This document shows positions 34,310-47,889 of a stretch of 64,000 bases of DNA, piece by piece (position 1 is the first letter of the stretch; each line of letters begins with the position of its first letter). Both the position numbers and the translations under genes were made by a program. The notes under the pieces were generated by a model. The model saw only the letters and a program-made list of their open reading frames with translations, was not told the origin of the DNA and did no database searches. The stretch spans positions 112,646,735-112,710,734 of the forward strand of contig CM060963.1 of assembly GCA_030765045.1 (NCBI GenBank), in the 5' to 3' direction. Source of the DNA: Tenodera sinensis (taxonomy: Eukaryota > Arthropoda > Insecta > Mantodea > Mantidae).

Positions 34310-36270
34310 TCAGTCTTCAAAGACATGCTGGAAACCATTTTTTGAGAGATCCTTCAAAATCGCCTCCGCAGTCTTCACCACTGCTTCTGATGTGGATAAA
34401 TGCCTCCCATGAAGGCATTTCTTCAAGTTAGGGAATAGAAAAAAGTCACATGGGGCTAAATCCAGACTATAGGGAGGGTGAGGGATGCACTTCGTTGATT
34501 TTTGCAAGATATTCAGTAACAACATTGGCAATATGCAGCCGGCATTATCGTGGTGCAGCATCCAGCCTGCTTCATGGAAATGTGGTCTTTTGCGCCTGAT
34601 ATGGACTTGCAATGTTTTCAGGACATCCCTGTAGTATTGTCCAATTACTGATGTGTGTGCAGGTACAACATGCTGATAAACCATTCCATGAATATCAAAG
34701 AGTGAGACCATAACTTTCCCAGCAGAAGCAACCACTTTTACTTTTTTGGGGGTTGGTGATGAAGGAGATGCTGTTTGCTCTCAGGATCAAAATGATACAG
34801 CCAAGTTTCATCAGCAGTGATTACGTTTGAAAGAAACTCCGGATCTTCCTCTAACATCAACTTTAACTGCATGCAAATGTCCTTTTGTTCGGGAATCAAC
34901 AGTCTTGGAACCCATCGCACACAAACACGTCTCATGTGTAATGTTTCTGTCACCGTGTGGGTGGCACCCAATGAAATGTTCAGTATTTCAGAAAGTGATC
35001 TTAAGGTATTTCCTCTCTCACAATGGCAACAGCAGTGTTGATGTTTTCTTCCGTAAGAGCAGTAACTGGAGCACCAGGTCCACCTTCCTTTGAAATTGAT
35101 TGTCTCCCCTCTTTAAACATTTTAACCTCTTGAGCGATGACCATTTAAAACATCCGCGAGCCGAGAACTGCTACCCAATATCCAGCGCAGGGCATTTAAA
35201 GTGTTTCGTATATACACATTGTGTAAATATTAAGTTATTTTAATGAAACAAAAACTGGTATAAAACTTGTTATATGCAGTATACATGTACGTCAGCAGCA
35301 AAGTTGAGTTGCATATACAAAATGTTGAAATGGCACTTTTATTTCACTGTGGTGAAAAGTTAACTTTGCTCTGTCGAATGCATCTAACATAAGTTCTCTG
35401 AAAGAAACAGTAGTCGACCCATTGTATGTGTGGCTAATGCGTCAGCGAAACAGAGCATAGGTATGCGTGATCTGTGAGTCATCCGAATACAGCAATATTC
35501 AACTTTTCCTTACGTGCGTTTCGTAACTTAGTAGACTCTGTTTCTTTCTTTGTTGAAATACATACATATACTTTCCTGCTTGTAGCTGAAGGGAGAAGTG
35601 GTATAAAAAGGTATTTTTGCACCAACTGGATATAACCCTATACAATTGTTTGGTAATTTGGAGAGCTCTAAACCCACACAGGACATGACCTACCTGGACT
35701 TCCGACTATCTACAGCTCGCAGCCTAATTGAACAATACCACTTTGGGGATAGAAAATCCAGAAACCCTGCACCCCTCAGACTTCAAGGAAAACATTATCC
35801 TAAAAGGATACCACCAACAGCAAAGAAGTCCCGCCCATTTCAAAAGTGTTTTGTGTGCGGCAAGAAGGGAATTCGCAAATGTGGAGATGTACCCTTGTAT
35901 GTTTATCCCTGTTTTGAGGCATATCACTGCACAAGGAACATAAAAAGGTAAGCCAGTAAAGTATACAGGCTTTACTTAAATGTTTCATAAAGGGAAAATT
36001 AAAATAAGTTGAATTAGATAAGGAATAAATAAGGGTTAAATGCAGAAACGCACAGAATGCTCATCTGTCATTTTAAATGGACGTGATTTCACGTCCATAT
36101 TGCTGAAGAGGTTAAACCGCCTTCAAGCTGTAATGTAGAGAAGAACAGAGTCTCCATAGGCCTCCTGTAACATTGTATAGGCCTCAACTGAAGATTTGTT
36201 GAGACGAAAGCAGAATTTCAAAGCCACATATTGTTCCTCGCATGTTACCTCCATTGTAGCGGTAGGTGAT
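34310..36270 (-). pseudogene. mariner transposase (D,D34D type), broken
   Basis: The N-terminal piece at about 36123-36270 has EEQYVALKFCFRLNKS and YTMLQEAYGD, the mariner HTH. After the piggyBac insertion come KEGRQSISKEG, then ADETWLYHFDPESKQ (first catalytic Asp), LHHDNA (second Asp) and HPPYSLDLAPCDFFLF (third Asp). The frame changes at 34735-34738, and the C-terminal end past 34310 is degraded. The transposition reaction is cut-and-paste at TA; this copy cannot make a full protein. Confidence 0.85.
35126..36111 (+). mobile_element. piggyBac-derived non-autonomous element, copy 2
   Basis: TTAA at 35122-35125 and 36112-36115. The frame at 35646-35951 preserves the transposase tail best: LRLQGKHYPKRIPP, then CFVCGKKGIRKCGD and YPCFEAYHC, which is the piggyBac C-terminal zinc-binding region with its Cys pairs and His. 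Between this and the left end the catalytic core is deleted. It lies inside the mariner transposase. Confidence 0.9.
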
Positions 36271-36447
36271 ACTGAACCTATCTGAATTGCCTGGTTCTCC
36301 CAGGCGGGAACCAGGAGTACCAACAATGAAACTACTATGCGTGTTTGTTTCACATTACGCTAACAGAATATAATAAGATTGAATTTTAGTGCAAAAAATT
36401 ATGACTGTAATAAAATTATGATCATTCTTTATTGAACAGCCCTCGTA

Positions 36448-36800
36448 GTTAACATTAAATGCAAAGCTGTCTGGTAGATATGTTTTTTGTTTTCTTTTCC
36501 TGTGCATAAATAAACAAAGATGATAGCTGTCCAAAACACGAGATACAGTAGTTCATGCACAAAACACGGAAACGCTAAGTTAATTCCACAAACTTCTAAT
36601 GACTGGCCTTGTGATTTGTTGATGGTCATAGCAAAGGCCACAAGCATGGGGAATTGTAGTCATTTGAAATCGATAGCAAATCCGTTGGAATCATTGGGAT
36701 GCACAGCATCAAAACATTCTTTGTAGTTTCCCTTGATAATCTTCACCTCGATGATGATGTTAATAAACTTTTTCACAGCCACTCTCGTTCCATCATATGG
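36448..36800 (-). pseudogene. Helitron/Pif1-type helicase C-terminus
   Basis: The minus strand encodes NGTRVAVKKFINIIIEVKII, then FAMTINKSQGQSLEVCGINL and PCFVH, closely matching the last helicase motifs (V and VI region) of Helitron proteins, where INKSQGQ is conserved. The usual GQLYVACSRV that follows is corrupted, and a stop precedes LQFPMLVAF. Confidence 0.8.
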
Positions 36801-36840
36801 AATTGTTTTCACAGTCACTCAAATTTGTTAAACTTACCTT

Positions 36841-37205
36841 GAAGCTTACAATACTGAAATCCTCAAACTAATTCTTCAAGTTTAGCTAAGATTCATTTTG
36901 TGGTTATGTCTAAGACTGCAAAATCAATTTATCTTAACAGAGTGGCTGATCAAAATAATCACAAAGTGTAATTAAACTCAATATAACCAAATCTATTCTC
37001 AAAATCCATTAACTTCTTTTGTGTTTTTTTTTACTAAAAATGATTTTAAATGTATCAGATGCAGCTGTCAAATGATAGGCTATATAGCGAAAGTAATCCG
37101 GAGTGGCAATTCCCATAAAAAAATACCAATTTTGATTTTTTTGATTTTTCAGCTGTTCCTTTGGATTTTTCCTAATGTTATTTTTTTTTTCAAACCATCT
37201 CAGTA
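36841..37205. other. No gene seen
   Basis: AT-rich spacer between the Helitron remnant and the third piggyBac derivative. Confidence 0.5.
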
Positions 37206-37209
37206 TTAA

Positions 37210-38226
37210 CCTCTTGAGCTATGGCCATTTAAACGTCCGCGAGCCGAGAACTGCTAGCATTTAAATTGTTAAATGCGCTTCGTATATACACAGCTGTATT
37301 TTGTGTAAATATTAAGTTATTTTAATGAAACAAAAACTGGTATAAAACTCGTTATTTGCAGTATAAATGTACGTCATCAGCAAAGTTGAGTTGTATTTAC
37401 AAAATGTTGAAATGGCACAATTTTGTTTCACTGTGGTGAAAAGTCAACTTTGCTCTGTCGAACACATCTAATGTAAGTTCTCGGAAAGATTCAGTAAAGA
37501 AACACCCATTGTATGTGTGGCTAATGCGTCAGCATACTGTGTAATAAAGCGCTACTGCATGCGTGGTCTCTTGAGTCCTCAGAATAGATCAACATTACAA
37601 CTTTTGCTTACACGAGTTTCGTAACTTGAGTAGAGTCCGTGTCTTTCTTTGTTGAAATACATACGTATTCTTTCCTGCTTGTAGCTGAAGGGAGAAGTGG
37701 TATAAAAAGGTGTTTTTGCACCAACTGGATATAACCATATACAATTGTTTGGGGATTTGGACAGCTCTCTAAACCCACACAGGATAATGACCGACCTTGA
37801 CTACCGACTATAAATAACTCGCAGCCTAATTGAACAATACCACGTTGGGGGTTGAAAATCCAAAACCCCTGCACCCCTCAGACTTCAAGGAAAACATTAT
37901 CCTAAAAGGATACCACCAACAGCAAAGAAGTCCCGCCCATTTCGAAAGTGTTTCGTGTGCCGCAAGAAGGGAATTCACGAATGTGGAGATGTACGTACCC
38001 TTGTGTGTTTATCCCTGTTTTGAGGCAAATCACTGCAGAACGAACATATTAAGGTAAGCCAATAAAGTATATAGACCTTACTAAAATGTTTCATAAAGGA
38101 AAAATTATAATAAGTTGAGTTGGATAAGGGATAAATAAGGGTTAAATGCTTGAACGCACAGGACGCCCATATCGCTCATCCGCCATTTTAAATGGACGTG
38201 ATTTCACGTTGATATCCCTCAAGAGG
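37210..38226 (+). mobile_element. piggyBac-derived non-autonomous element, copy 3
   Basis: TTAA at 37206-37209 and 38227-38230. It is nearly the same as 5701-6707, including the frameshifted C-terminal cysteine-rich remnant near 37830-38055, so these two share a recent parent. Confidence 0.92.
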
Positions 38227-38386
38227 TTAAGCATTAATTCCTGAACCTAAGTGAAAGTGAAGGTTTTATTGTTGTGGCTGACATAACCCTTTACCTGTGC
38301 CCATATCAATTCAATTGGGTTGAAATGACAGTGATAGGGCGGTAGATGTAGTATTTGATGACCATTGTTTTTAGCAAACTCATCTA

Positions 38387-39360
38387 TTACAAACTCGGAA
38401 ACTGAGGCTTATGGTATTGAACAAGCTCCATTAGCTCAATTTTTTTCAAGTCCTCTAGTTCTTTCCGGCCAGACTGTGAAGGAACCTGAATGTTATGCCT
38501 ATGTAACCAATCAATCATTTGTGCTTTTAGAGTCAGCATTGTAGGTGCCTTATCAACAATTGCCGAGTAATAGGGTGCATTATCCATTACAATGATTGAA
38601 GAGCAGTTTAAATTAGGCAGCAGCTGTTCTTCAAACCACTTTTGGGAACGATTAGCATCCATCTCCTCATGGTAATCTATGGTCCTTTTTGATCTGAAGA
38701 CCAGAAGAGCATTTGGAATAAATCCAGCAGAAGACCCAGCGTGGGTAATGATAAGCCTCCCTCCCTTGCCCAATTTTTTTGGCACTGTACATGCAGCAGT
38801 CCCATCTGTCCAACCTTCTGAAAGAGAATGTCATACATTTTTTTAGATTCACTTCTCTTATATTCCTCAAAAATCTACATCTTTGTGCTACTATATCTGT
38901 TTGCTCCAAAAGGATTTTTCTATTACAATACTTTTCTCAGTAGAATCCTATATTGTTCAGTATTCTACTTAAAGAAAAAGAGGATCCGCTAAAGAGATCG
39001 GACTTTCTAAGTGAGACTAACAGCTTTATAATCGTTGGGTATTCCTTTCTCTTGCAATAATCATACACGTGGCATCGAACGGCTTCCTTTTGAAATGAAT
39101 CTAATTTTGTTGCACACCTGCTGATTTTTCTTTTTTTCCCAAGAGTTGTAAGCGAATGGACCACATTTTTTCTGAATGTCCAACTTTTCTTTACCTACCC
39201 CTAACACCATTTTTTGGATATTTTTAAAGTGGTTAAAGTGGTTCTCTCTACTATCTTTTGCACGGGAATAAGAGGTCCACCATTTTTCTTTTCTTTCTCA
39301 AAGTATTCTCTTACTATACATACCATTTCCCGGGCCTGATTTATTAAGTTTATTCCTGTA
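38387..39360 (-). pseudogene. IS630/Tc1-like transposase, broken
   Basis: From the right, minus-strand sequence near 39290-39360 gives REYFEKEKKNGGPLIPVQKI. The frame at 38937-39164 has ATKLDSFQKEAVR and LLVSLRKSDLFSG, then SLSRILNNIGF, the family's second HTH. The catalytic part at 38387-38785 holds EGWTDGT just upstream, GRLIITHAGSSAGFIPNALL and IIVMDNAPYYS, the second catalytic Asp. The first Asp region near 38830 is damaged and frames change twice. Confidence 0.75.
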
Positions 39361-39949
39361 CCCAATACATGCTTTTTGGCTTTACCAGAGCTATAAGCAA
39401 ATTTTAAACAAAACGCAGTCTAACCAAGACCATTAAAATCTGTTACGAATGCAACACAACACCGAAATATGCAGTGGTAAACTATATAAAGTATATGAAA
39501 TATAAAACTACAATCTCTCCAGATACACCGTTGTATGTAATTTGTCCGTGAGTCATCTTTCACTCTGCACTTATTAAACAATCACACAATATATTGTTGT
39601 GAGTGGCAAAACATGCATAAGGCAGAAGCCGGGAATACATGCACATATTATAACATGGGTGAGTATACGCCTCATGTCACGTGATAGTCACACAATGTAT
39701 TTGTAACGCGATTGGATGTGATAAGGCAAGCCCCCTTACTTGCCTCTTACGAGCCATGTGAGCGACATGGCTGTTAAGTGCCAGGTTAATTCTCCCATGG
39801 TATAAATTGATCACTGTACATTGATGATCTAGAAAAAAGAAATTGAGCAAAGAAGTACTGAAATTAGCTAGCTTACCTAAGTGTAGTGAATTCACTATGG
39901 GAAAACAAAGCAACAACCAATTCACTTTTCTGAACTTAGAACTGTTAGG
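39361..39949. other. No gene seen
   Basis: Probably the 5' flank or end of the Tc1-like element; no clear terminal repeat found. Confidence 0.4.
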
Positions 39950-40308
39950 ATTTTCAAAAGGCTAGAATTTGGAAACTGCGAAGATAAATCCACAGAATTA
40001 CATAGAGAATCTGGATATAACTCAAAAGTACATAAACATACTATTTTAATTGCCTAATTTCAGAATGGTGAACATACTAACTTGAAAAACAAAATAGCAG
40101 CAGAAAATGACATGCATTATGGAAATAACACACCATAATGGCTGTCAGAAATAACTCCTCAATAGGAAGGTTTAGAAGTGCAGAAATGGGATACTAGTAA
40201 AGCAACTGATCATTGAGCTACAAATTATGGAAGCCAAAGCCTTTAAACATTTTACATTTCATCCCTATGCTAACAACAAATTTAAACTAAAGACTTCCAA
40301 CAGATCTA
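39950..40308. repeat. Segmental-duplication block A, copy 3 (partial)
   Basis: This matches about 3735-3767 plus 4760-5070. It stops at TTAA (40309-40312), where a piggyBac element is inserted; copies 1 and 2 read through that TTAA near 5069 and 20666. Confidence 0.75.
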
Positions 40309-40312
40309 TTAA

Positions 40313-41075
40313 CCTCTTGAGCGACAGCCATTTAAAAGCTCCGCAGGCCGAGAACGGATACCCAATATCCAGCACAGGGCATTTAAATTGTTAAATGCGC
40401 TAAAAGTGCTTCCTAAATACACAGCTGTATTTTGCATAAATTTTAAGTTATTTTAATGAAACAAAAACTGGTATAAAACTCATTATATGCAGTATACATG
40501 TACATCATCAGCAATGTTGAGTTGCATTTACAAATCGTTGAAATGGCACTATTTGTTTCACTGTGGTAAAAAGTTAACTTTGCTTTGTCGAAGGCGCCTA
40601 ATATAATTTCTTGGAAAGAAACAGTAGTGGACCCATTGTATGTGTGAGCTATGCGTCAGCAAATCACAGTACAATGTGAAATAGAACACTACTGTATGCG
40701 TGGTTTATGAGTCATCAGAATAAAGCAGGTTTGCAATTTTTCCTTACACGTGTTTCGTAACTTGGATATAGCTTACAGGCTCCGTTTGTTTCTTTCTTGA
40801 AATGCATACATATACTTTCCTGCTTGTAGCTGAAGTGAGAAGCTTTTGAGTGTTACAACTCAGAGCTAAAACATGGCATCAACAAGCAGTGTTGCACAAA
40901 GGTTAGCGAGTGGTGGAAGTGTAAGGGCTTCTGAAATTACACACGATAATGTGGAGGACTTCTTGCTGTGTGACTGCGATTTGGATATTGATGGCAAATT
41001 TTCCGAATTTGAGGGGGGTGTGGAGGATATAGGTACGAGTAGCAGTGAGGAAGAATGTGACCAGCTTCCTTCAGG
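40313..41075 (+). mobile_element. 5' part of the piggyBac family behind the short derivatives
   Basis: It begins CCTCTTGAGCGACAGCC after TTAA and shares 5' flank sequence with the derivatives, but continues into a transposase N-terminus. It is cut by the tRNA-headed repeat at about 41076 and by the gypsy element, so the rest lies outside the window if it exists. Confidence 0.8.
40873..41075 (+). pseudogene. piggyBac transposase N-terminus
   Basis: The open frame starts MASTSSVAQRLASGG and runs through an acidic stretch with FLLCDCDLDIDG and SSSEEECDQLPS, typical of piggyBac N-termini, which are acidic and phosphorylatable. It is truncated by the inserted repeat. The catalytic domain is not in the window. 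Confidence 0.65.
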
Positions 41076-41424
41076 TAATTATTATTTATTTATGCCAACA
41101 AACTTACTGTTGGTGTTTTTAAACACACAAGCCGTGTGTGGGCAAAGTTTAAGAGGTAGAACTGGAACTTAAAAATTCAATGCCACAACCGGGATTTGAA
41201 CCACAGACCTTCCGCTTGTCGGGCGGACGCTCTAACCACTGAGCTATTGTGACAAACTGCCAGAATGGCATTAAATTCTCAAGCCAGTTCGTATTTCTCC
41301 TGGTAAACCACAAAGGCAGTCTCACATCAGAGACAATTACCCCAATGGTGACTTACTATTGCAAGTACTTTATATCCCAGGATTAAATAACCTTCACATG
41401 GTAATTATTATTTATTTATGCCAA
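41076..41424 (-). repeat. tRNA-headed repeat, inverted copy plus start of a second unit
   Basis: It reads antisense relative to the array. tRNA-like domain at 41181-41253 on the minus strand. The motif TAATTATTATTTATTTATGC occurs at both ends, so the copy was part of a head-to-tail run, with the second unit truncated next to the gypsy LTR. Confidence 0.8.
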
Positions 41425-41433
41425 CAAAGTGTT

Positions 41434-42971
41434 TGATGCGAAAATTTATGCTGTTGGTCACGTTGTGTCGCCCTTTGATGTGGAATGGTGTTGTTTTCTC
41501 CGGCTAGTTCAGCATGGATCTCTTTAATCCCGGGTATGCGTAGGTATGTTATAGATTACCCCAGAAAAACTTTTGTATATTATTTATTTTTTTTTTACTT
41601 TCTGACACTTTCGGGAGTTATGCCGACTTTCGCTACATAGAGATGCTTGCAGAATAGGAATCGCACTCACGTATGTACACCACAACGTCCACCATCAGTC
41701 TGGGCGAGTGAACACACTTCCTGGCATCCTCACGCTAAGAAAACGTTCTCTCCGATTTTAAATTTTATGACGTCATCCAAAAGAAAGCCTCGTATCCAAA
41801 ATGCTATTTTATTCCTTTTCCCAATTTATAAATGTCCCTTTCTATTATAACATGTTCTTTTTTGAATTCCGAATATCTAGTTACCTTTTTATGATTAAAC
41901 GATGTTTTCTCTATATTTTATTAAACATATCGCGCGACTTTTAAGATTGGCAGACCTGAATTTTGACCGTGAATTTAAACTATGTAGTATGACGTCATGA
42001 CTCGTTAATTTCAAACCAATAATGCGTTTATCCTACAAATTTAACGACTATTATTTACTCATATCTTGCTCACCTTACCACACTTCCTACTCTATTATCT
42101 ACATATGTTATTACTCAACACTTATCGCAAATCTCACATCCGGCAATTAAATTAAAACGTGTCTTTATCAAGCCCATTCGATTTGAAATCTAAATTTCGG
42201 TATCAAATGCCCCCATTTATATTATTTTATTATTTCATAATAAAATAATATAAATGTCTTGCCCGAAAGAAAAATTAAAAATTACTCCTGTATTTTGAAT
42301 AATCGGCAACACTCCCATTATATACAATTTTCAATTACACTGTTTTGAAATTGGTTATTAACACATCTTCTCATTAATCTTTATAACATGACAAACAATT
42401 ATACACTTGACTAAACATTAATCCTTAAATACTAATTACAATATGTTATGGTTTCTTCTGTGAAACTTTTATATAAAGGTTAAATTTCAAGAGTCTTTCT
42501 TTATACTTCCTTCTTTTAGTTCATGTTTGCTCACTTCGCTCTCACTATTACTTGCACTGTGATTTTGCACTTTTGTTATTGTAACACATATCTTTACTAG
42601 ATCCTTTAAGCACTAAAAATGTACATATATTTATATAAATCCATTACACTCTTCAGACAAGTTCTTTCTTCGTCTTGTTGTGATAACTATCTATACATCT
42701 AAATATTTTAACAAATGTTTACAAATTAAATATTCGGTTTTCTCTCTATGCGGAGATGAACATTTTAACAATCTTTCAAAAGCTGTTATTGTAAGCTCTA
42801 TACAATCTTTTCTTAAGCTCTTTGTAGTATATAGCAATTCACATTCTGCATTTGTCATGAATATGTAAGTACCTGACCAATATATGGTTTTCAAGTAAGC
42901 TAACATTTAAATTTTATCTCAAAGCTGATTGGGCGCCAATAGACAAATGACACTTCGAATTTTACATGAAG
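41434..42971 (-). repeat. 3' LTR region of the gypsy element
   Basis: The outer edge at 41434 is set by the match to 63985-64000. Only 16 bases of the second LTR are visible, so the inner edge cannot be placed. No coding sequence is recognised here. A 19-bp hairpin lies at 42214-42256. Confidence 0.6.
42214..42256. repeat. 19-bp perfect palindrome in the LTR region
   Basis: CATTTATATTATTTTATTA is followed, after a 5-base loop, by its exact complement. Confidence 0.9.
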
Positions 42972-43544
42972 TCAAGGTTCCAAGGTACCACACGGTTTCT
43001 TGTATGGTCGAAGGAGTTGTTTATGCCACCTTCCCAGACATTTTTCATTTTTAAAATCTTTTACTTCATAGGTATGATAACCAAATTTTGATATAATTTC
43101 TGCAGGACCTTTATATAACAATTCCATCCTTTTGTTCCTACCTTGCAAGGCACTTGATAACTTATGGTCTTTAACTAGTACCCAATCGCCTATCTTAGGT
43201 TCGCATTTATGTTTTCTACTCTTTTTCTTTAATTTTCGCTTCTCTGCGTTTTTCTTGATTCGTTCAAAAGCAATTTTCGCTCTTTCTTCTTCACTTAACT
43301 CAATGTCATTTATTTTGAGTATTTTTGGTACCCCGATCAATATTGGTTCTGGTTCAATTCCTAACATTAATTTTATTGGGGCAAACCCAGTAGTTACATT
43401 AATGGTGTGATTGATAATCTTTTCTATCAATGGACAATATTTCACCCAATCCTTGTGATTATGATGTGTAAGTACACGTAAATAAATTTCTATATCTCGG
43501 GGGACATGTTCGTTGGATTCCCTGATGGAAAGTATGAGGAACAA
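42972..43544 (-). pseudogene. gypsy integrase C-terminal part
   Basis: The frame contains IYLRVLTHHNHKDWVKYCP, NVTTGFAPIKLMLG and KPK-like linker, then IGDWVLVKDHKLSSAL, KRMELLYKGPAEIISKFGYH and RPYKKPCG. These are the end of the rve core (after the catalytic Glu) and the GPY/F module of Ty3/gypsy integrases. The zinc-binding head and first two catalytic residues are deleted, and a frameshift lies at the upstream junction near 43510. Confidence 0.85.
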
Positions 43545-43744
43545 TAATTTAGTTTTCTTGCGTCTAATGTCACCCTGATCTTTCCATTGGCCTTATTTAC
43601 AACACATAGGGGATTCACAAATTCTGAATTCGAAATCTCAATAACCTCATCTTCTAACATTGACTTTATAACTGCATCTACCTCTTCTCTTATTGTACTA
43701 GGGATAGCTCTCGCTTTATGTGTAAAAGGTTTGATAGGTATCAT
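43490..43744 (-). pseudogene. gypsy RT N-terminus fused to an integrase scrap
   Basis: It begins with the linker and RT fingers: VDAVIKSMLEDEVIE, then FVNPLCVVNKANGKIRVTLD and ARKLN. It then jumps to SSYFPSGNPT-like integrase sequence. The deletion removes the RT catalytic core, RNase H and half of integrase. This also shows the deletion happened within this copy or its master. Confidence 0.8.
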
Positions 43745-43772
43745 CTCAAACGAATGAGTATAAATATTACAT

Positions 43773-44243
43773 TTACCAGGTTTCTCTGAGAATCACAGCT
43801 TCCCAGGCATAAAGACAATCACAACCTATTATAATATCTGTCACAAGTCTTCCTACAATCAGAAATAAAATTCCAAGTATTCTCCCATTTATTTCTATAT
43901 TTATCATTGCTTGAAATTTTACTCTCTCTTTTCGTTTTCCCACAGCTAGCGAGCAGTATATCCCATTAACTGGTAAAGACATTACTTTAAAACCACTACT
44001 TTGTAAATTATCATAAAAATTTTGTGAGCATACTGTGCTATTTGATCCCGTATCTATAATTGCATTGTATTGTTTTCCATTTACTCCAATTTTGATTTTA
44101 GGTGGATCTCCTACTTTTTCGTTTTCGTCGATTCTATTTTTCCATTCTCTTTTCTTTTGTATCATCATTTGCCTTCCAGGACTATTTATTTCCGAGTACT
44201 TATCACAATCATTACTAGGATACCCAGTTCTCACTGAAGGCAC
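43773..44243 (-). pseudogene. gypsy aspartic protease
   Basis: AIIDTGSNSTVCS carries the catalytic Asp-Thr-Gly, and DIIIGCDCLYAW the family's later hydrophobic-Gly motif. The frame overlaps the gag frame at 44231-44243 in a different phase, compatible with a gag-pol frameshift. The frame itself is open, but pol downstream is gutted. Confidence 0.8.
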
Positions 44244-44473
44244 GTTTGACCAGGTCTGGCGTTTCCCTGATTTTTAGGTATTGTTCCTGTACTATTTCCC
44301 GAATTGTTACTTCTGTTTTCCTGCATTAAATCGGGGTTACTTCCTACCATGTTTTTGACCGTGTTAATGGCCTCTACCATTTCAGCGTTTTCGGGGGAAT
44401 CTCGTCCATTAGAATACCTTTCTCCCTGTCTTGGTGACCTCGGTCTAAACTCATTATCTCTGTTTGTCCAATA
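44231..44473 (-). pseudogene. gypsy Gag C-terminal end, left of the Polinton
   Basis: Hydrophilic, Arg/Gly/Asn-rich sequence (FRPRSPRQGERYSNGRD) that continues the Gag frame of 62061-63314 across the Polinton when only one CCCATC is counted. No zinc knuckle is seen. Confidence 0.75.
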
Positions 44474-44479
44474 CCCATC
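44474..44479 (+). repeat. Polinton target-site duplication, left
   Basis: CCCATC, identical to 62055-62060. A 6-bp duplication is the retroviral-like integrase footprint of Polintons. Confidence 0.95.
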
Positions 44480-44856
44480 AGTAGTGAGGAGGCAGCTATA
44501 GCCCACCAATCATATTGCTGCATTTTATCACGTGACTTCCCCCTCCACCAATCAGATCGTTTGGCGGGAAGAAATTTAAAGTTGAAGATAAGTGAAGACA
44601 AAAGTTTCACTTTCACGATTTCATAACACCCTTTGGCAGTTGTTACTTAACCACCTGTCGCACGATGCAACGATGACTAAACACTTCTGCACATGTCCTG
44701 TGCAATAATAAAAAAGGTCTATTTATGAGACAGAATACAAGTACCATGTTACAAGGTTACGACTTTACTATAAATTAAGTAGGAAGTAGGAAAAAGTTGT
44801 GAAGGTAAGAAATAACCAACACATAATATTTTCTTTATTCATGTTTTATTTTTAAT
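44480..44856 (+). repeat. Polinton left terminal inverted repeat
   Basis: This matches the complement of 61711-62054. The outermost about 210 bases are almost identical, while the inner half has indels, including extra bases near 44694-44715 (ATGTCCTGTGCAATAATA). Bases 44857-45230 hold no gene. Confidence 0.93.
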
Positions 44857-45504
44857 CGAAGTTTTATTTTTAATTCATCACTGATTAAAAGTAAAAACAT
44901 AAGACAACAAGAACCTTAAAGATATATTATAATCTCTAATTAAACATATGGAAATTACTTACATCATACAAAACATGATGAGATTTCTTTAAGTACAACA
45001 AATGTGATAGAATTAACAAATAATTCTACATATTGTTTAACACTATCCTTTGCCAAAGTGAACAAACGCATATTAACATGTGCATTAGAAAGTATACATA
45101 CAAATGTATAACACGTTCATATCCTGCGTCACGATCTTACATTGTGTTTGAAAGTTATCGTTGCAATTGACCTTCCTGCCTTGCTGAATATAAATGAAAT
45201 TGCAACTGCACTGAATGTGAATTATGTTGATTACAGACTATTTCTTAATATAAATAATGGCTTTTTACAATGAATACACCACATTTTTGGCTTGCTTACA
45301 ATATTTCTATACATCTCCTCGTTTACAATTCTGAATTTCTTCATTTGATACCATACATCAGGAGCGGGCAAACCTGCGGCATTTCCGCAGTGACGTCAGA
45401 TATAGGCAATCGGAACGCAACCCCCGTTTCCCCCACCCCCAAACCTCCTACTCCTACCTGTGGTGGAATGCTCTTATTTACTTCGGTGCTTGGCTAGCGG
45501 TGAA

Positions 45505-47889
<2,385 letters not shown>

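Larger units (their letters stand above)
34181..36445 (-). mobile_element. mariner element with 27-bp inverted repeats
   Basis: Ends read CGAGGGCTGTTCAATAAAG and its complement, with TA at 34179-34180 and 36446-36447. It sits just beyond the Helitron helicase frame. Its transposase is disrupted by a piggyBac derivative at 35126-36111. Confidence 0.92.
33964..36840 (-). mobile_element. Helitron 3' portion, interrupted by a mariner
   Basis: On the minus strand a helicase C-terminus (36448-36800) leads, across the mariner at 34181-36445, to a terminus AAAGTTCACCGGGTCACCTAG ending in CTAG at 33967-33964, followed by T. CTAG/CTRR ends and insertion between A and T are Helitron rules. The 5' part with the Rep domain is missing. 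Confidence 0.7.

Noticed and set aside
19629..41253. Six or more apparent tRNA genes (GGC or GGT anticodons)
   Set aside because: All are embedded in the same multi-hundred-base repeat with identical flanks. Most have C at position 33 and weak T-stem pairing, so they are tRNA-derived repeat promoters, not host tRNA genes.
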